The position numbers and the translations under genes were made by a program. The notes below the pieces were generated by a model, which saw only the letters and a program-made list of their open reading frames with translations, searched no databases and had not been told where the DNA came from. A stretch of DNA of 64,000 nt from Pseudomonas weihenstephanensis (GTDB lineage Bacteria; Pseudomonadota; Gammaproteobacteria; Pseudomonadales; Pseudomonadaceae), in the NCBI RefSeq assembly GCF_001043055.1, contig NZ_JYLF01000006.1:1-64000 (forward strand), written 5' to 3'. This document shows, piece by piece, positions 1 to 7,518 of the stretch (its first letter is position 1; every line of letters begins with the position of its first letter).

Positions 1-244
1 TGATGTAGTCGCCATGCTCAATTTCTCCACTCTCTATCCTGTCCAACAACCCTTTTAACTGGCCGATCCGGGCGTTTGCACCACGGAATGCACTGATCCC
101 CTTGTCGATAACGGTTTCGACCACGGGAACGCCTGTTGCTTCTGTAAATGCTTGGAGTGGTGTGGTCTGACGGTCGTGGCTGTCTCGGCCTTCTTCGCCT
201 TGCGAGGCGGTTGACCATCTGACGTATGCGTATGCCTTGGGCAT
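1..244 (-). CDS. Serine recombinase (resolvase/invertase family), N-terminal part, runs off the left edge
   Basis: Reading leftwards from the ATG at 242-244 gives an open frame of 81 codons that continues past base 1. The protein begins MPKAYAYVRWSTASQ and then carries DSHDRQ, followed by a segment with VIDKGISAFRG. This is the catalytic N-terminus of a serine recombinase: the YxRxS motif puts the nucleophile at Ser11 with Arg9 beside it, and a second Arg follows in DRQ. A GGAG Shine-Dalgarno sits about nine bases upstream of the ATG. The family cuts and joins DNA at short att or res sites through a phosphoserine link; whether this is a small resolvase or a large integrase cannot be told because the C-terminus is outside the window. 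It points away from a truncated sensor gene that starts 22 bases away, which suggests it is the recombinase of an element integrated there. Family assignment is firm; the role is inferred. Confidence 0.85.
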   Translation of the reverse strand, partial: MPKAYAYVRWSTASQGEEGRDSHDRQTTPLQAFTEATGVPVVETVIDKGISAFRGANARIGQLKGLLDRIESGEIEHGDYI

Positions 245-257
245 TGAATCGGCTCCG

Positions 258-295
258 GGTAGGTTCTAGATCATTTTATTAGAAAATAGCCTACC
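258..295. repeat. Inverted repeat at the recombinase/sensor junction, candidate attachment site
   Basis: GGTAGG at 258-263 and CCTACC at 290-295 form a 6-bp inverted repeat around an AT-rich centre of 26 bases. It lies exactly where the sensor reading frame loses its family similarity and just upstream of the recombinase start. Serine integrases act on att sites with imperfect inverted repeats around a short core, so this is a plausible att end. Six base pairs could also arise by chance. Confidence 0.35.
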
Positions 296-1852
296 GTGGT
301 CATCCGGGGCAATGCTGAGCAGTGCTTTGTCGAGAATCGAGCTTAGCTCGCTGGCATCGCGGGCCGTGGCCAGGGAAAAGGTGGCGGGCTGGGTGCCAAT
401 CGTCGCGCTGATTTGCAGGCGGTCCTGAAACAGTTGTGACGCCAGCAAGTAATTGGCAATGACCAGAGTATTGACGGCCCCTTGTACTTTGCCCTCCGAC
501 AACAATTGCGTCGCTTGATAGATATCGTCGGTTTCGACGAGCGTGATGTCTGGGAACGTTTTGCGAAGATAGCCGGTTAGCGGGTTACCCTGGGTCAACG
601 CCAGGCGTTTGCCTGCCAGTTGTTCCAGGTTGGCAGGGTGCTGGATGCCTTTTGCAGTCAGCAGGACAAATGAGTTTTCGAGATAGGGACGACTGAAGTT
701 GAGTTTGTTCTCGCGCGATACCGATGGGCTGATCACAGAAATAATGTCGGTCTCATGTCGCTGAATCATGTCGATCATGTGGCTCAGGCTGCGGGTACGC
801 TGGATCTCGAACCGCAACCCGGTGCGCAGGCGAATCATTTCCAGCAGGTCTGCGGTAATGCCGCGAAAATTACCCTCGGCATCAAAAAAGCTCAGCGGCG
901 CCAGCGTTTCGTTAACCACGACCTTGACCACGGCATGTTTAGCCAGCCAGCGCTGTTCACGTTCGGTCAGTTGGAGCTTTTGGTCAGTCAGCAATATGTC
1001 GCTGCCAGCGCTCCAGCGTTTGGCGATGTTTTGGCGCTCGTTGTTGGGGATGGCCTCAAGCGTGGAATTGAGGATATCCAGCAGGACGCGGTTATCACGA
1101 CGAACAGCAAAGCTGAAGCCATAGGCTTCATGTTTGCTGAAATTCGCCATTTTAATGTTCTTCAAATAGCCCTTGTTGATCATGTAATGCGTGGAGAGCG
1201 TATCGCCCAGAAACACATCGGCCTGATCAAACGCCACCGCGTTTATCGCATTTTGGTACGAAGGGTATGACTGGATAATGGCCTTGGGATAAAGCCTTTT
1301 GACCTCATCGAGTGGCAGGTAGTGGTAAACCATGCTCAAACGCAAGCCTTCCAGGCCCTGGGTCAAGGAGCGGGTTTCTCCTTCGCGCGTAACAAGAACA
1401 GGCTGGTCAACGGCGTAGGGAATTGAAAGCAACAGGTTCTGATTGGCGGCTTCATAACCATTCGAGGTGCCGAGCAAATCAATGTTGCCTTGCTCCAGGG
1501 CCTGGATAACCTCGTCTCGTGTTGTAAAACGTTGAACGTTGATCGATACGTTGAGTGCCTGGGCCAGAAGGCCGATGTAGTCCGCGGTGAAACCTTCGTA
1601 ATCCTGCCCGCTGGTAGTCATATCAAAAGGGGGATAGTCCGGAGAAGAAATGCCCACCCGCAATACGCGTTTTTCCTGTAGCCATTTGCGCTGTTTCTTA
1701 TCGAGCGGGGCTTCCAGGTAAGAGATGCCCGAGCGGCTCAGCAATGGGTAGTTGTCACTGCCGGTGGCGTGAGCCAGCATGGACCAGCATAAAAGTAAGC
1801 CGGTGATCAGTGATAAAGGATGTAGTAACCGCGTGGGCATCGTGTTTCTCAC
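266..1852 (-). CDS. Truncated BvgS/RocS-type sensor, periplasmic sensor domains only
   Basis: The 528-residue product has a signal peptide (about residues 5-30 of the GTG form) and two tandem SBP_bac_3-type Venus-flytrap domains, roughly 45-285 and 295-520. This is the periplasmic half of BvgS/EvgS/RocS unorthodox sensor kinases, which normally run to about 1100-1200 residues with a membrane helix, PAS, histidine kinase, receiver and HPt domains. Here the frame ends at FSNKMI shortly after the second flytrap domain, before any membrane helix or kinase. The GTG start at 1852 overlaps the upstream regulator by GTGA; an ATG at 1840 is an alternative. Such a protein would be a free periplasmic ligand binder and could not phosphorylate the partner regulator. 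The loss coincides with a serine recombinase gene 22 bases further on, so truncation by an integrated element is likely. A free-standing two-domain binding protein is less likely, given the operon with a BvgA-type regulator. Confidence 0.8.
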   Translation of the reverse strand: MRNTMPTRLLHPLSLITGLLLCWSMLAHATGSDNYPLLSRSGISYLEAPLDKKQRKWLQEKRVLRVGISSPDYPPFDMTTSGQDYEGFTADYIGLLAQALNVSINVQRFTTRDEVIQALEQGNIDLLGTSNGYEAANQNLLLSIPYAVDQPVLVTREGETRSLTQGLEGLRLSMVYHYLPLDEVKRLYPKAIIQSYPSYQNAINAVAFDQADVFLGDTLSTHYMINKGYLKNIKMANFSKHEAYGFSFAVRRDNRVLLDILNSTLEAIPNNERQNIAKRWSAGSDILLTDQKLQLTEREQRWLAKHAVVKVVVNETLAPLSFFDAEGNFRGITADLLEMIRLRTGLRFEIQRTRSLSHMIDMIQRHETDIISVISPSVSRENKLNFSRPYLENSFVLLTAKGIQHPANLEQLAGKRLALTQGNPLTGYLRKTFPDITLVETDDIYQATQLLSEGKVQGAVNTLVIANYLLASQLFQDRLQISATIGTQPATFSLATARDASELSSILDKALLSIAPDDHGRLFSNKMI

Positions 1853-2475
1853 ACTAAAGAATTGCGTTTAGCCAGTTCGATAAGATCAACCAATGAGTTT
1901 GCTTTTAGTTTTTGCATGAGCCTTTTTTTGTAAGTGCTCACTGTTTTATTACTCAAAAACATTCCTTTGGCGATTTCTTTGTTTGTTTTACCTTGTGCGA
2001 AAAGCTGTAGAACCATGAGTTCGCGGTCATTCACTAATTTGAATAACTCGATTTCTGAACAGTCGCCATCCTCATGTCGCTCAGGAGTCAAGGCTTGGCT
2101 GGGGAAATAATTGTAGCCAGAGAATACGGCTTTTATTGCACTGACAAGTTCACTCAGTTCTTCTTGTTTGCACACATACCCCGCCGCACCGGATTGCATG
2201 CAGCGCATGGCAAACAGAGTAGGGGACTGGGCGGTCAGGACCAATGTTTTAAGGGTTGAATTCATGGCGTTGAAACGTGCGAGCACTTCCAGTCCGTCGA
2301 GTTTAGGGATGCTGATGTCGAGAATGATCAAATCGGGCACGCATTCACGCACCATTTGCATTGCGTCGACACCATTGTCGGTTTCGCCGACTATTTCATA
2401 ACCTTCATGTTCTAACAACATACGAATTGCCAGTCGGATAACCGGATGGTCGTCAACTATAAAGACGGTGGTCAT
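1849..2475 (-). CDS. BvgA/EvgA/RocA-type response regulator (NarL/FixJ family)
   Basis: The 208-residue protein has an N-terminal receiver domain (about 3-120) with the acidic pair D8-D9, phospho-acceptor D53 in LIILDIS, and a lysine in YVCKQEE. A LuxR-type helix-turn-helix follows (about 145-205, with TNKEIAKGMFLSNKTVSTY). It is the DNA-binding output partner of a BvgS-type sensor and overlaps the sensor gene by four bases, the usual operon arrangement. The ATG at 2475 has an AGGAA Shine-Dalgarno. P. aeruginosa, from memory, also keeps a RocA2/RocS2 pair next to dgt, the next gene here, so this is probably that system. Because the sensor in this window lacks its kinase, the regulator would depend on another phosphodonor or stay unphosphorylated. 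Family call firm, orthology to RocA2 inferred. Confidence 0.85.
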   Translation of the reverse strand: MTTVFIVDDHPVIRLAIRMLLEHEGYEIVGETDNGVDAMQMVRECVPDLIILDISIPKLDGLEVLARFNAMNSTLKTLVLTAQSPTLFAMRCMQSGAAGYVCKQEELSELVSAIKAVFSGYNYFPSQALTPERHEDGDCSEIELFKLVNDRELMVLQLFAQGKTNKEIAKGMFLSNKTVSTYKKRLMQKLKANSLVDLIELAKRNSLV

Positions 2476-2846
2476 AATTAATTCCTGTTAAGCGCGGTAT
2501 AGAAAGCGCGCACCATAGCTCAGTTATATGAGCGGGCACACGAACCCGCGGGCCTACAAACGTAGTATGGGAAAAATCCTACGTAAATTAAGGCGCAAGA
2601 GCACGATTTGTTAACGTTGTGAGTGGAAAGGTAATGAGGGGTGGAGTGTTTTTTTAGTGTTTTGTTTGTGCTGTTGAATGGGGTGTTTAGTTCGGGTTGG
2701 GAAAAGTACTACAAGCGCTTTTGCTGTTTGCTACTTGTGCTTGTTTAACGATGTTTAATTAAGAGTGTGTGTAGGCGTTTCTGAGAAGTAGTTGTAGGGC
2801 TAGCCTGTAGGATTCAGGCCAGCCCTGTTAGGGCCAAGACTCAAAT
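2476..2846. promoter_or_regulatory. AT-rich intergenic region upstream of the response regulator
   Basis: This 371-base stretch holds no convincing gene. It contains an inverted repeat ACGTAG (2560-2565) / CTACGT (2579-2584), 85-110 bases upstream of the regulator start, which could be its own operator since BvgA-type regulators often autoregulate. The part from about 2640 to 2770 is strikingly T/G-rich on this strand, unlike the flanking genes. A long hairpin lies at its right end next to dgt. Confidence 0.45.
2796..2826. terminator. Hairpin just downstream of dgt
   Basis: AGGGCTAGCCTG (2796-2807) pairs with CAGGCCAGCCCT (2815-2826) with one mismatch around a 7-base loop. It lies 21 bases past the dgt stop. 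There is no T-run on either side, so it is either a weak or rho-assisted terminator or an mRNA-stabilising stem. Confidence 0.45.
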
Positions 2847-4178
2847 TCAAGTCGGACTTGAGCGCCCGGTCATTTCTCTTGCCATCTCGGTGGCATAGCT
2901 GTCCGTCATGCCTGCAATGAAGTCGATGACGCGCATAAATGAACGGTGTAATGGCCAGTAGGGGTCAGGCGCGCTATTGCCCAGCAAATCGAGAATGCGT
3001 CGGCTTTTGAACGAAGGCGTGCGCCCGCCGTGTTGCTCAAGTACAGCGCCGCAAAAGGCATTCAGGAGAATTTCCAGCGTGGTGTACGCGCCGATTTCGT
3101 GAAGGGTTTTGCGCTTGTCCTGGAAGATTTTTTTGCGGGCCATGTCTTTGGCATCCAGCACGCAACGTTTTGCCGGGCCGTGCATATGCTCGACCAGATC
3201 CCCGGGCAGCGTGCCGTTGAGCAGTGCCTGTTGTTGCTCGACAAAGGCGAGCGCAGCGGCATTGGTCAGATGTTCGATGGCTTTGCCACGCAGAATGGCC
3301 AACTTGCGTCGCTCGGAGTCTTGAGGGCCGAGCAAGCGATAGGTTTCTGGCAAGTCATCACCCACCAGCCCCAGCAGTAGGGATTCGACTTCGCGGTATC
3401 CCAGCAAGTCCATTTCCAGGCCGTCCTCAAGGTCAATGAGTGCATAGCAGATGTCGTCCGCAGCTTCCATCAGATACACCAGAGGATGGCGTGCCCAGCG
3501 TTCTTCTTCGAGTTGCGGCAAGCCCAGTTTGTGGGCGATCCCTTCGAGCAGATGCAGTTCACTCTGATAGCAACCGAACTTGTGCTTTTTGTAACCTTGC
3601 GAATCGGCATGACGCGCCGTCCAGGGGTATTTGAGGAAGGTACCCAAGGTGGCATGGGTCAGGCGGGTGCCGCCATCAAACTGATGATATTCCAGCTGTG
3701 TGAGCACCCTGAAACCTTGGGCATTGCCTTCAAAGCTCAGAAAGTCGGTGCGCTCGACATCACTCATATCATCGAGCCAGCCACGGTCTGCGGCCTGTTG
3801 AAACCAGTTACGGATGGCGTCTTCACCCGAGTGCCCGAAGGGCGGGTTGCCAATGTCATGGGCCAGGCAGGCCGACTGTACAACCATGCCCAAATCACCG
3901 GGGTCACACCAGTCGGGCAGGGCGCTGCGAAGCGTCTCCCCTACACGCATGCCCAATGAACGGCCCACACAGCTGACTTCAAGGGAATGGGTCAGGCGGG
4001 TGTGGATATGGTCATTGCTATTGACGGGGTGAACTTGGGTTTTTCGGCCCAGACGGCGAAAAGCACCTGAAAAGATGATTCGGTCATGGTCTTTGTGAAA
4101 AGGGCTGCGTCCCAGTTCTTCAGGGCTGTGATGAGGTTTTCCGAGGCGTTCGCGGTTAAGTAGAGTTTGCCAATCCAA
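2847..4178 (-). CDS. dgt: Deoxyguanosinetriphosphate triphosphohydrolase-like protein (HD-domain dNTPase)
   Basis: The 443-residue protein belongs to the Dgt-like HD-domain dNTP triphosphohydrolases, which split dNTPs into deoxynucleoside and tripolyphosphate and help balance dNTP pools. The N-terminus has the family stretch [19 protein letters not shown], then THSLEVS and the metal-binding [14 protein letters not shown], with a later [14 protein letters not shown] motif. The length matches the Pseudomonas dGTPase-like proteins. The start chosen here is a TTG at 4176-4178 giving [13 protein letters not shown], the conserved N-terminus of the family; a GGAG lies about 12 bases upstream. A large imperfect inverted repeat lies in the 260 bases upstream. 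Confidence 0.92.
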   Translation of the reverse strand: MDWQTLLNRERLGKPHHSPEELGRSPFHKDHDRIIFSGAFRRLGRKTQVHPVNSNDHIHTRLTHSLEVSCVGRSLGMRVGETLRSALPDWCDPGDLGMVVQSACLAHDIGNPPFGHSGEDAIRNWFQQAADRGWLDDMSDVERTDFLSFEGNAQGFRVLTQLEYHQFDGGTRLTHATLGTFLKYPWTARHADSQGYKKHKFGCYQSELHLLEGIAHKLGLPQLEEERWARHPLVYLMEAADDICYALIDLEDGLEMDLLGYREVESLLLGLVGDDLPETYRLLGPQDSERRKLAILRGKAIEHLTNAAALAFVEQQQALLNGTLPGDLVEHMHGPAKRCVLDAKDMARKKIFQDKRKTLHEIGAYTTLEILLNAFCGAVLEQHGGRTPSFKSRRILDLLGNSAPDPYWPLHRSFMRVIDFIAGMTDSYATEMAREMTGRSSPT

Positions 4179-4203
4179 GGCGCAGTGCTCCGTCAGTGAC
4201 TGT

Positions 4204-4236
4204 GCACGCAGCTTCTCGCGTCACGCGCGAGCGTGC
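4204..4236. repeat. GC-rich hairpin in the dgt upstream region
   Basis: GCACGC at 4204-4209 pairs with GCGTGC at 4231-4236, and an inner CGCG-type stem continues the pairing around a TCA centre. It lies 26 bases from the dgt start, so in the mRNA it would sit just ahead of the ribosome binding site. Confidence 0.5.
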
Positions 4237-4280
4237 AAGCCGGATCAGGTGGGGACTTGAGCCTGCGTTCACTGTCGAGT

Positions 4281-4391
4281 CACGAGGCCACGATCGAGCG
4301 CGAAGCGGCCGTAGACCCGGTGGCTAAGGTGTCTTTGACGCACCGGGTTCAATGGTTCTACGACGGCTACGCGCTCGAACGGAGTCTCGTG
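4281..4391. repeat. Long imperfect inverted repeat (35-base arms) upstream of dgt
   Basis: Bases 4281-4315 and 4357-4391 are inverted copies matching at 28 of 35 positions. The pairing continues inward as CCCGGTG (4316-4322) against CACCGGG (4341-4347) with a 9-base bulge on the right arm. The whole element would fold into a stem of about 40 base pairs. It occupies most of the gap between the YqjK-like gene and dgt, both on the minus strand, and contains no gene. It does not look like the common Pseudomonas REP core. It may be a terminator/processing structure for the upstream operon, a dgt leader, or a degenerate mobile repeat. Confidence 0.7.
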
Positions 4392-4442
4392 TCATTCGTC
4401 AACGGCTACACAGTCAGGTGCAACGGGTGATGCATCATAGCC

Positions 4443-4787
4443 TCAAGGCTTGCGGGCGGAGCTCTGGATGACCAGTTTGATCAGTGGCAGCAGACCGGTC
4501 GTCAGCCCGATCAGGCGCGACATGCGACCGCTGCCTTTGGAACGTGCGCCTTTACCGGTCAAAAAGCCCAACAGGGTGACAGCGCCTACGCCCCACAACG
4601 GCGCGTGTTTGATCCCCAGACTTTCTTGCCAGTTGCTGGTCATCCCGCGCATTTTTTGCAAAGGCTGGAGCAACTGCTGGGTTTCATGGCGAATTTCCTG
4701 GCGATGCATTTCCATGCGCAAGCGAATCAACACTTTACGCATCTCGCGCCGTGACGCTTTTTGCGGCATTTCAGGCAGGCTGCTCAT
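4443..4787 (-). CDS. YqjK-like conserved small protein
   Basis: This 114-residue basic protein has a long charged helix in the N-terminal half (RREMRKVLIRLRMEMHRQEI) and a hydrophobic C-terminal segment (about 85-107) that could be a membrane helix. Its ATG overlaps the stop of the preceding holin-like gene as ATGA, so it is the last gene of a three-gene operon. The order DUF883 / YqjE-like / small basic protein matches yqjD-yqjE-yqjK of enteric bacteria, where the third protein is also small, basic and poorly understood. No function can be assigned from sequence alone. Confidence 0.7.
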   Translation of the reverse strand: MSSLPEMPQKASRREMRKVLIRLRMEMHRQEIRHETQQLLQPLQKMRGMTSNWQESLGIKHAPLWGVGAVTLLGFLTGKGARSKGSGRMSRLIGLTTGLLPLIKLVIQSSARKP

Positions 4788-5158
4788 GGCAATAAACGCT
4801 CGCGGTCTTTGGCCAGCTCTTCGAGCGTGGCATTGAAAGGAGAGGATTCATCGAACACCGCTGCTTTAAGACGAAGGCCGCAGAAAATCGCCGCTAACGT
4901 ATAAAACACACACAGGCCGATGATGCCGGTCAGGCGATAACTGTCCCAGACCAGAATCAGCACCAGCGCTGACAGCCCGATCAGCAATAACAGGCCAAAC
5001 ACCAAGGCCAGCCCGGCAAACAGTAACAGGCTGACAGTCCGTGCCTTCTGTTCTTGCAACTCGATGCCCAATAACTCGACATGGCTGTGCAGCAGGCCCA
5101 GAAACGCGGCACCCAGGCGCCGCGGTGAGGAACGAGGGGAGCCGGATTCTTCTGTCAT
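4784..5158 (-). CDS. YqjE/holin-superfamily III inner-membrane protein
   Basis: The product is about 124 residues from the ATG at 5156-5158 (MTEESGSPRSS). Two strong hydrophobic helices (about 43-65 and 72-97) follow an amphipathic segment with LLHSHVELLGIELQEQK, the pattern of the YqjE / phage-holin-like DUF1469 family. A longer form from an upstream TTG at 5185 is possible but would overlap the previous gene; the ATG sits one base after its stop and fits an operon better. It is expected in the inner membrane next to its DUF883 partner. The family is linked to stationary-phase and envelope stress; its molecular role is unknown. Confidence 0.8.
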   Translation of the reverse strand: MTEESGSPRSSPRRLGAAFLGLLHSHVELLGIELQEQKARTVSLLLFAGLALVFGLLLLIGLSALVLILVWDSYRLTGIIGLCVFYTLAAIFCGLRLKAAVFDESSPFNATLEELAKDRERLLP

Positions 5159-5159
5159 A

Positions 5160-5474
5160 TCAGCGCCGGGTAGCCAACAGGCCAATCAAAAAGCCGACGC
5201 CGGCGGCAATGCCAACCGACTGCCACGGGTTTGCCTGAACGTAGTCTTCAGTCGCCACGACGGCTGCCTGCCCACGCTGTTGCAGGGTCTCTTTGGTTTC
5301 ATCCAGCGACTCGCGGGCCTTGAGCAGGCTCTCCTTGATTTGGGCACGCAGCTCATCGGCTTGATCACCCGCCAGGGACGCGGTGTGTTCCAGCAGTCTT
5401 TCGGTGTCTGCCACCAGTGCCTGGAAGTCAGCCATCAATATCTCTTGAGCATTCTTTGCTGTAGTGCGGGCCAT
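5160..5474 (-). CDS. DUF883 (YqjD/ElaB-type) membrane-anchored protein
   Basis: The 104-residue protein is mostly one long amphipathic helix (about 10-75, rich in Glu, Lys and Gln) followed by a conserved NPWQSVGIAAGVGFLIGLL tail that forms a C-terminal membrane anchor ending in ATRR. This is the DUF883 architecture; E. coli YqjD and ElaB anchor to the inner membrane and bind ribosomes in stationary phase. The ATG at 5474 has a GGAG Shine-Dalgarno. It is the first gene of the three-gene operon with the YqjE- and YqjK-like genes. Confidence 0.88.
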   Translation of the reverse strand: MARTTAKNAQEILMADFQALVADTERLLEHTASLAGDQADELRAQIKESLLKARESLDETKETLQQRGQAAVVATEDYVQANPWQSVGIAAGVGFLIGLLATRR

Positions 5475-5518
5475 GTGAATCTCCGTAAGCGGCTTGATGA
5501 TGGTTCGAGTGTAGGCAT

Positions 5519-5585
5519 TGATTGAAGGTTCACTGCATTTCTCTCACTTGCTGACGCAGGCGTTAGAGGCGTTGACCTTCAATCA
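5519..5585. repeat. Perfect 11-bp inverted repeat between the antiporter and DUF883 genes
   Basis: TGATTGAAGGT (5519-5529) and ACCTTCAATCA (5575-5585) are exact reverse complements 45 bases apart. They lie between the antiporter stop (5606) and the DUF883 start (5474), both minus strand. The left copy is 45 bases upstream of the DUF883 start, so it may be an operator for that operon, or the pair may fold as a terminator after the antiporter. Confidence 0.6.
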
Positions 5586-5605
5586 GAGAAAAACCTTACC
5601 TTAAA

Positions 5606-7342
5606 TTATTCATTTTCGCGGGTGAACCCCTGATTCTCGCGTGCATCAGGGTTTTCAATGCAGCCTTCCAGCAAGTGATAACGGTTATGCCGCACTTCAT
5701 CCACTCGATGGCGCACGGTTTTTTCCGAAAGGCCAAGCAGAATCAAGGCATGAGAGGCCAGCATCAGGCTGGATTCCAGCAGTTCCGGTACCACTTCGGT
5801 CGCCCCGGCGGCCTTCAGTTCAGCCAGTTGGCTGTCGTCACGGGTTCTGACCAGTACCGGCACATCAAGTGTGATCAGACGAGCCTCTTTGAGCACGCAC
5901 ATGGCCACCTCAGTGTTGTCTACGGCGATGACCAGCAGGCGCGCTCGGTCAAGGCCGACAGCGCGCAACAGATCACCACGGCGGGCGTCGCCGTAATGCA
6001 CGCAGCTGTCGACTTTGGCGGCTTCTTGAATGCGATCCGGATCGTAGTCCAAAGCCACAAAATCATGATGCTCACTGCGCAAGAAACGGCCAATGGATTG
6101 ACCCACCCGCCCATAACCGCACATCACCACGTGGCCGTGCAGTTCAGCGTTCTGCGCGGCGATTTCTTCAAGCTCGGCTTCTTCGTTGGACTTGCGGTGC
6201 AAGCTGGCGGCGATCTGCGGTGCAGCACGCAGTAAAAGGGGCGTCAACAACATCGAGCAGAAGGTCGCGGCCAACAGGTAGCTGGCAATCTCGGGCGGGA
6301 TCAACGAGTTGATTTGCATTTGTGCCATCAGTGCAAAACAGAACTCGCCTCCCTGCGCCAGGGCCAGACCACTGCGCCAGGCCGTTTCACCATCGCTGCC
6401 GCGCAACTTGACCAGCACAGCGACCACGCCCCCTTTGATCAAGAGCAAGGCCAAGGTCAGGCCCAGAATCAAAAAGCCGTCATGCACAAACAGTTGAAGG
6501 TCGATGAGCATGCCGATGCTGACGAAGAACAGCCCCAGCAAGATGTCGCGGAACGGGCGGATATCCGCTTCGATCTGATGGCGGTAATGGCTTTCACCCA
6601 GCAGCATGCCCGCCAAGAATGCGCCCAGTGCGGGCGACAAACCCAATAAATGGGTGAGCCATGCCGTGAGCAGCACGATGACCAGTGCCAGCAACACAAA
6701 CAGTTCGGCGGAGCGCGAGGCGGCTACTTCGTGGAACAGGCGCGGTAACAGAAAGCGGCTGGCAAATAGCAAGCCGACAAACAGGATCACCGTTTTGCCC
6801 AAGGTGATGGGGAGTGCCCAGTACCAGGCTTGCTCGCTGCTGCCTGCAAACACAGGCACCAATGTCAGTAAAAGCACCGCCACCACGTCTTGGAACAGCA
6901 GCACGCCAATCGCGTTTTGGCCATGACGACTGAAAATTTCACCGAGGCTGGTCAGCTCTTTACTGACGATGGCCGTGGACGACAGCGCCAGCCCGGCGCC
7001 GAGTAAAAAGGCGGCATTGAGGCTCATGCCAAATGCGTACAGCAGGCTCCCCAACACCAGCGAGGTGCACAGTACTTGCAGGCTGCCCAGGCCAAAGACC
7101 ACCCTGCGCAGCGCCAGCATTTTGGGCAGCGAAAACTCCAGCCCTAATGAAAACAGCAAAAACACCACCCCCAATTCAGCCAGGTCAGGCAGGTCCGGGC
7201 TGTCGTTGATCCAGTTCAGAGCGGTAGGCCCGACAAACAGCCCGACACACAAATAGCCCAGGACTGGAGGCAGCTTTAACCGCCTGAAAAAGGCGATCAC
7301 CACCAGTGAGGAGGCGAGGATGATTAACAAATTGGCAAACAC
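5606..7342 (-). CDS. CPA2-family K+/H+ (monovalent cation:proton) antiporter, KefB/YbaL type
   Basis: The 578-residue protein has a Na+/H+ exchanger domain of about 12-13 membrane helices (1-380) with family stretches such as GLFVGPTALNWI, LGAGLALSSTAIVSKEL and LALAQGGEFCFALMAQ. A cytoplasmic RCK/TrkA-N domain follows (about 405-525) starting with the nucleotide-binding loop VVMCGYGRVGQSIG. Such proteins exchange potassium or other cations for protons and are gated by ligand binding to the RCK domain. The start is a GTG at 7342 with AAGGA upstream. E. coli KefB/KefC have auxiliary KefF/G partners; none is adjacent here, so glutathione control is not supported. Confidence 0.88.
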   Translation of the reverse strand: MFANLLIILASSLVVIAFFRRLKLPPVLGYLCVGLFVGPTALNWINDSPDLPDLAELGVVFLLFSLGLEFSLPKMLALRRVVFGLGSLQVLCTSLVLGSLLYAFGMSLNAAFLLGAGLALSSTAIVSKELTSLGEIFSRHGQNAIGVLLFQDVVAVLLLTLVPVFAGSSEQAWYWALPITLGKTVILFVGLLFASRFLLPRLFHEVAASRSAELFVLLALVIVLLTAWLTHLLGLSPALGAFLAGMLLGESHYRHQIEADIRPFRDILLGLFFVSIGMLIDLQLFVHDGFLILGLTLALLLIKGGVVAVLVKLRGSDGETAWRSGLALAQGGEFCFALMAQMQINSLIPPEIASYLLAATFCSMLLTPLLLRAAPQIAASLHRKSNEEAELEEIAAQNAELHGHVVMCGYGRVGQSIGRFLRSEHHDFVALDYDPDRIQEAAKVDSCVHYGDARRGDLLRAVGLDRARLLVIAVDNTEVAMCVLKEARLITLDVPVLVRTRDDSQLAELKAAGATEVVPELLESSLMLASHALILLGLSEKTVRHRVDEVRHNRYHLLEGCIENPDARENQGFTRENE

Positions 7343-7518
7343 GCAGGTCTTCCTTGTCTGTTTGAATAAAAAAAGTCGCGAGCTTCCAGTAATTCAAAGG
7401 GGCTTGCGCTGACACACATCATGATTAAACGCCAACATTTCAAAATCACGGTCCTTCGCTATGCTCACAGCCAAGCTACTTAATTGGATGTTGGGCAAGC
7501 GTAGTCGTCAGGAGCGTT

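Noticed and set aside
18..218. Arg-rich 66-residue frame at the left edge
   Set aside because: It is a shadow of the serine recombinase in another frame; the recombinase frame has the family motifs, an ATG and a ribosome site.
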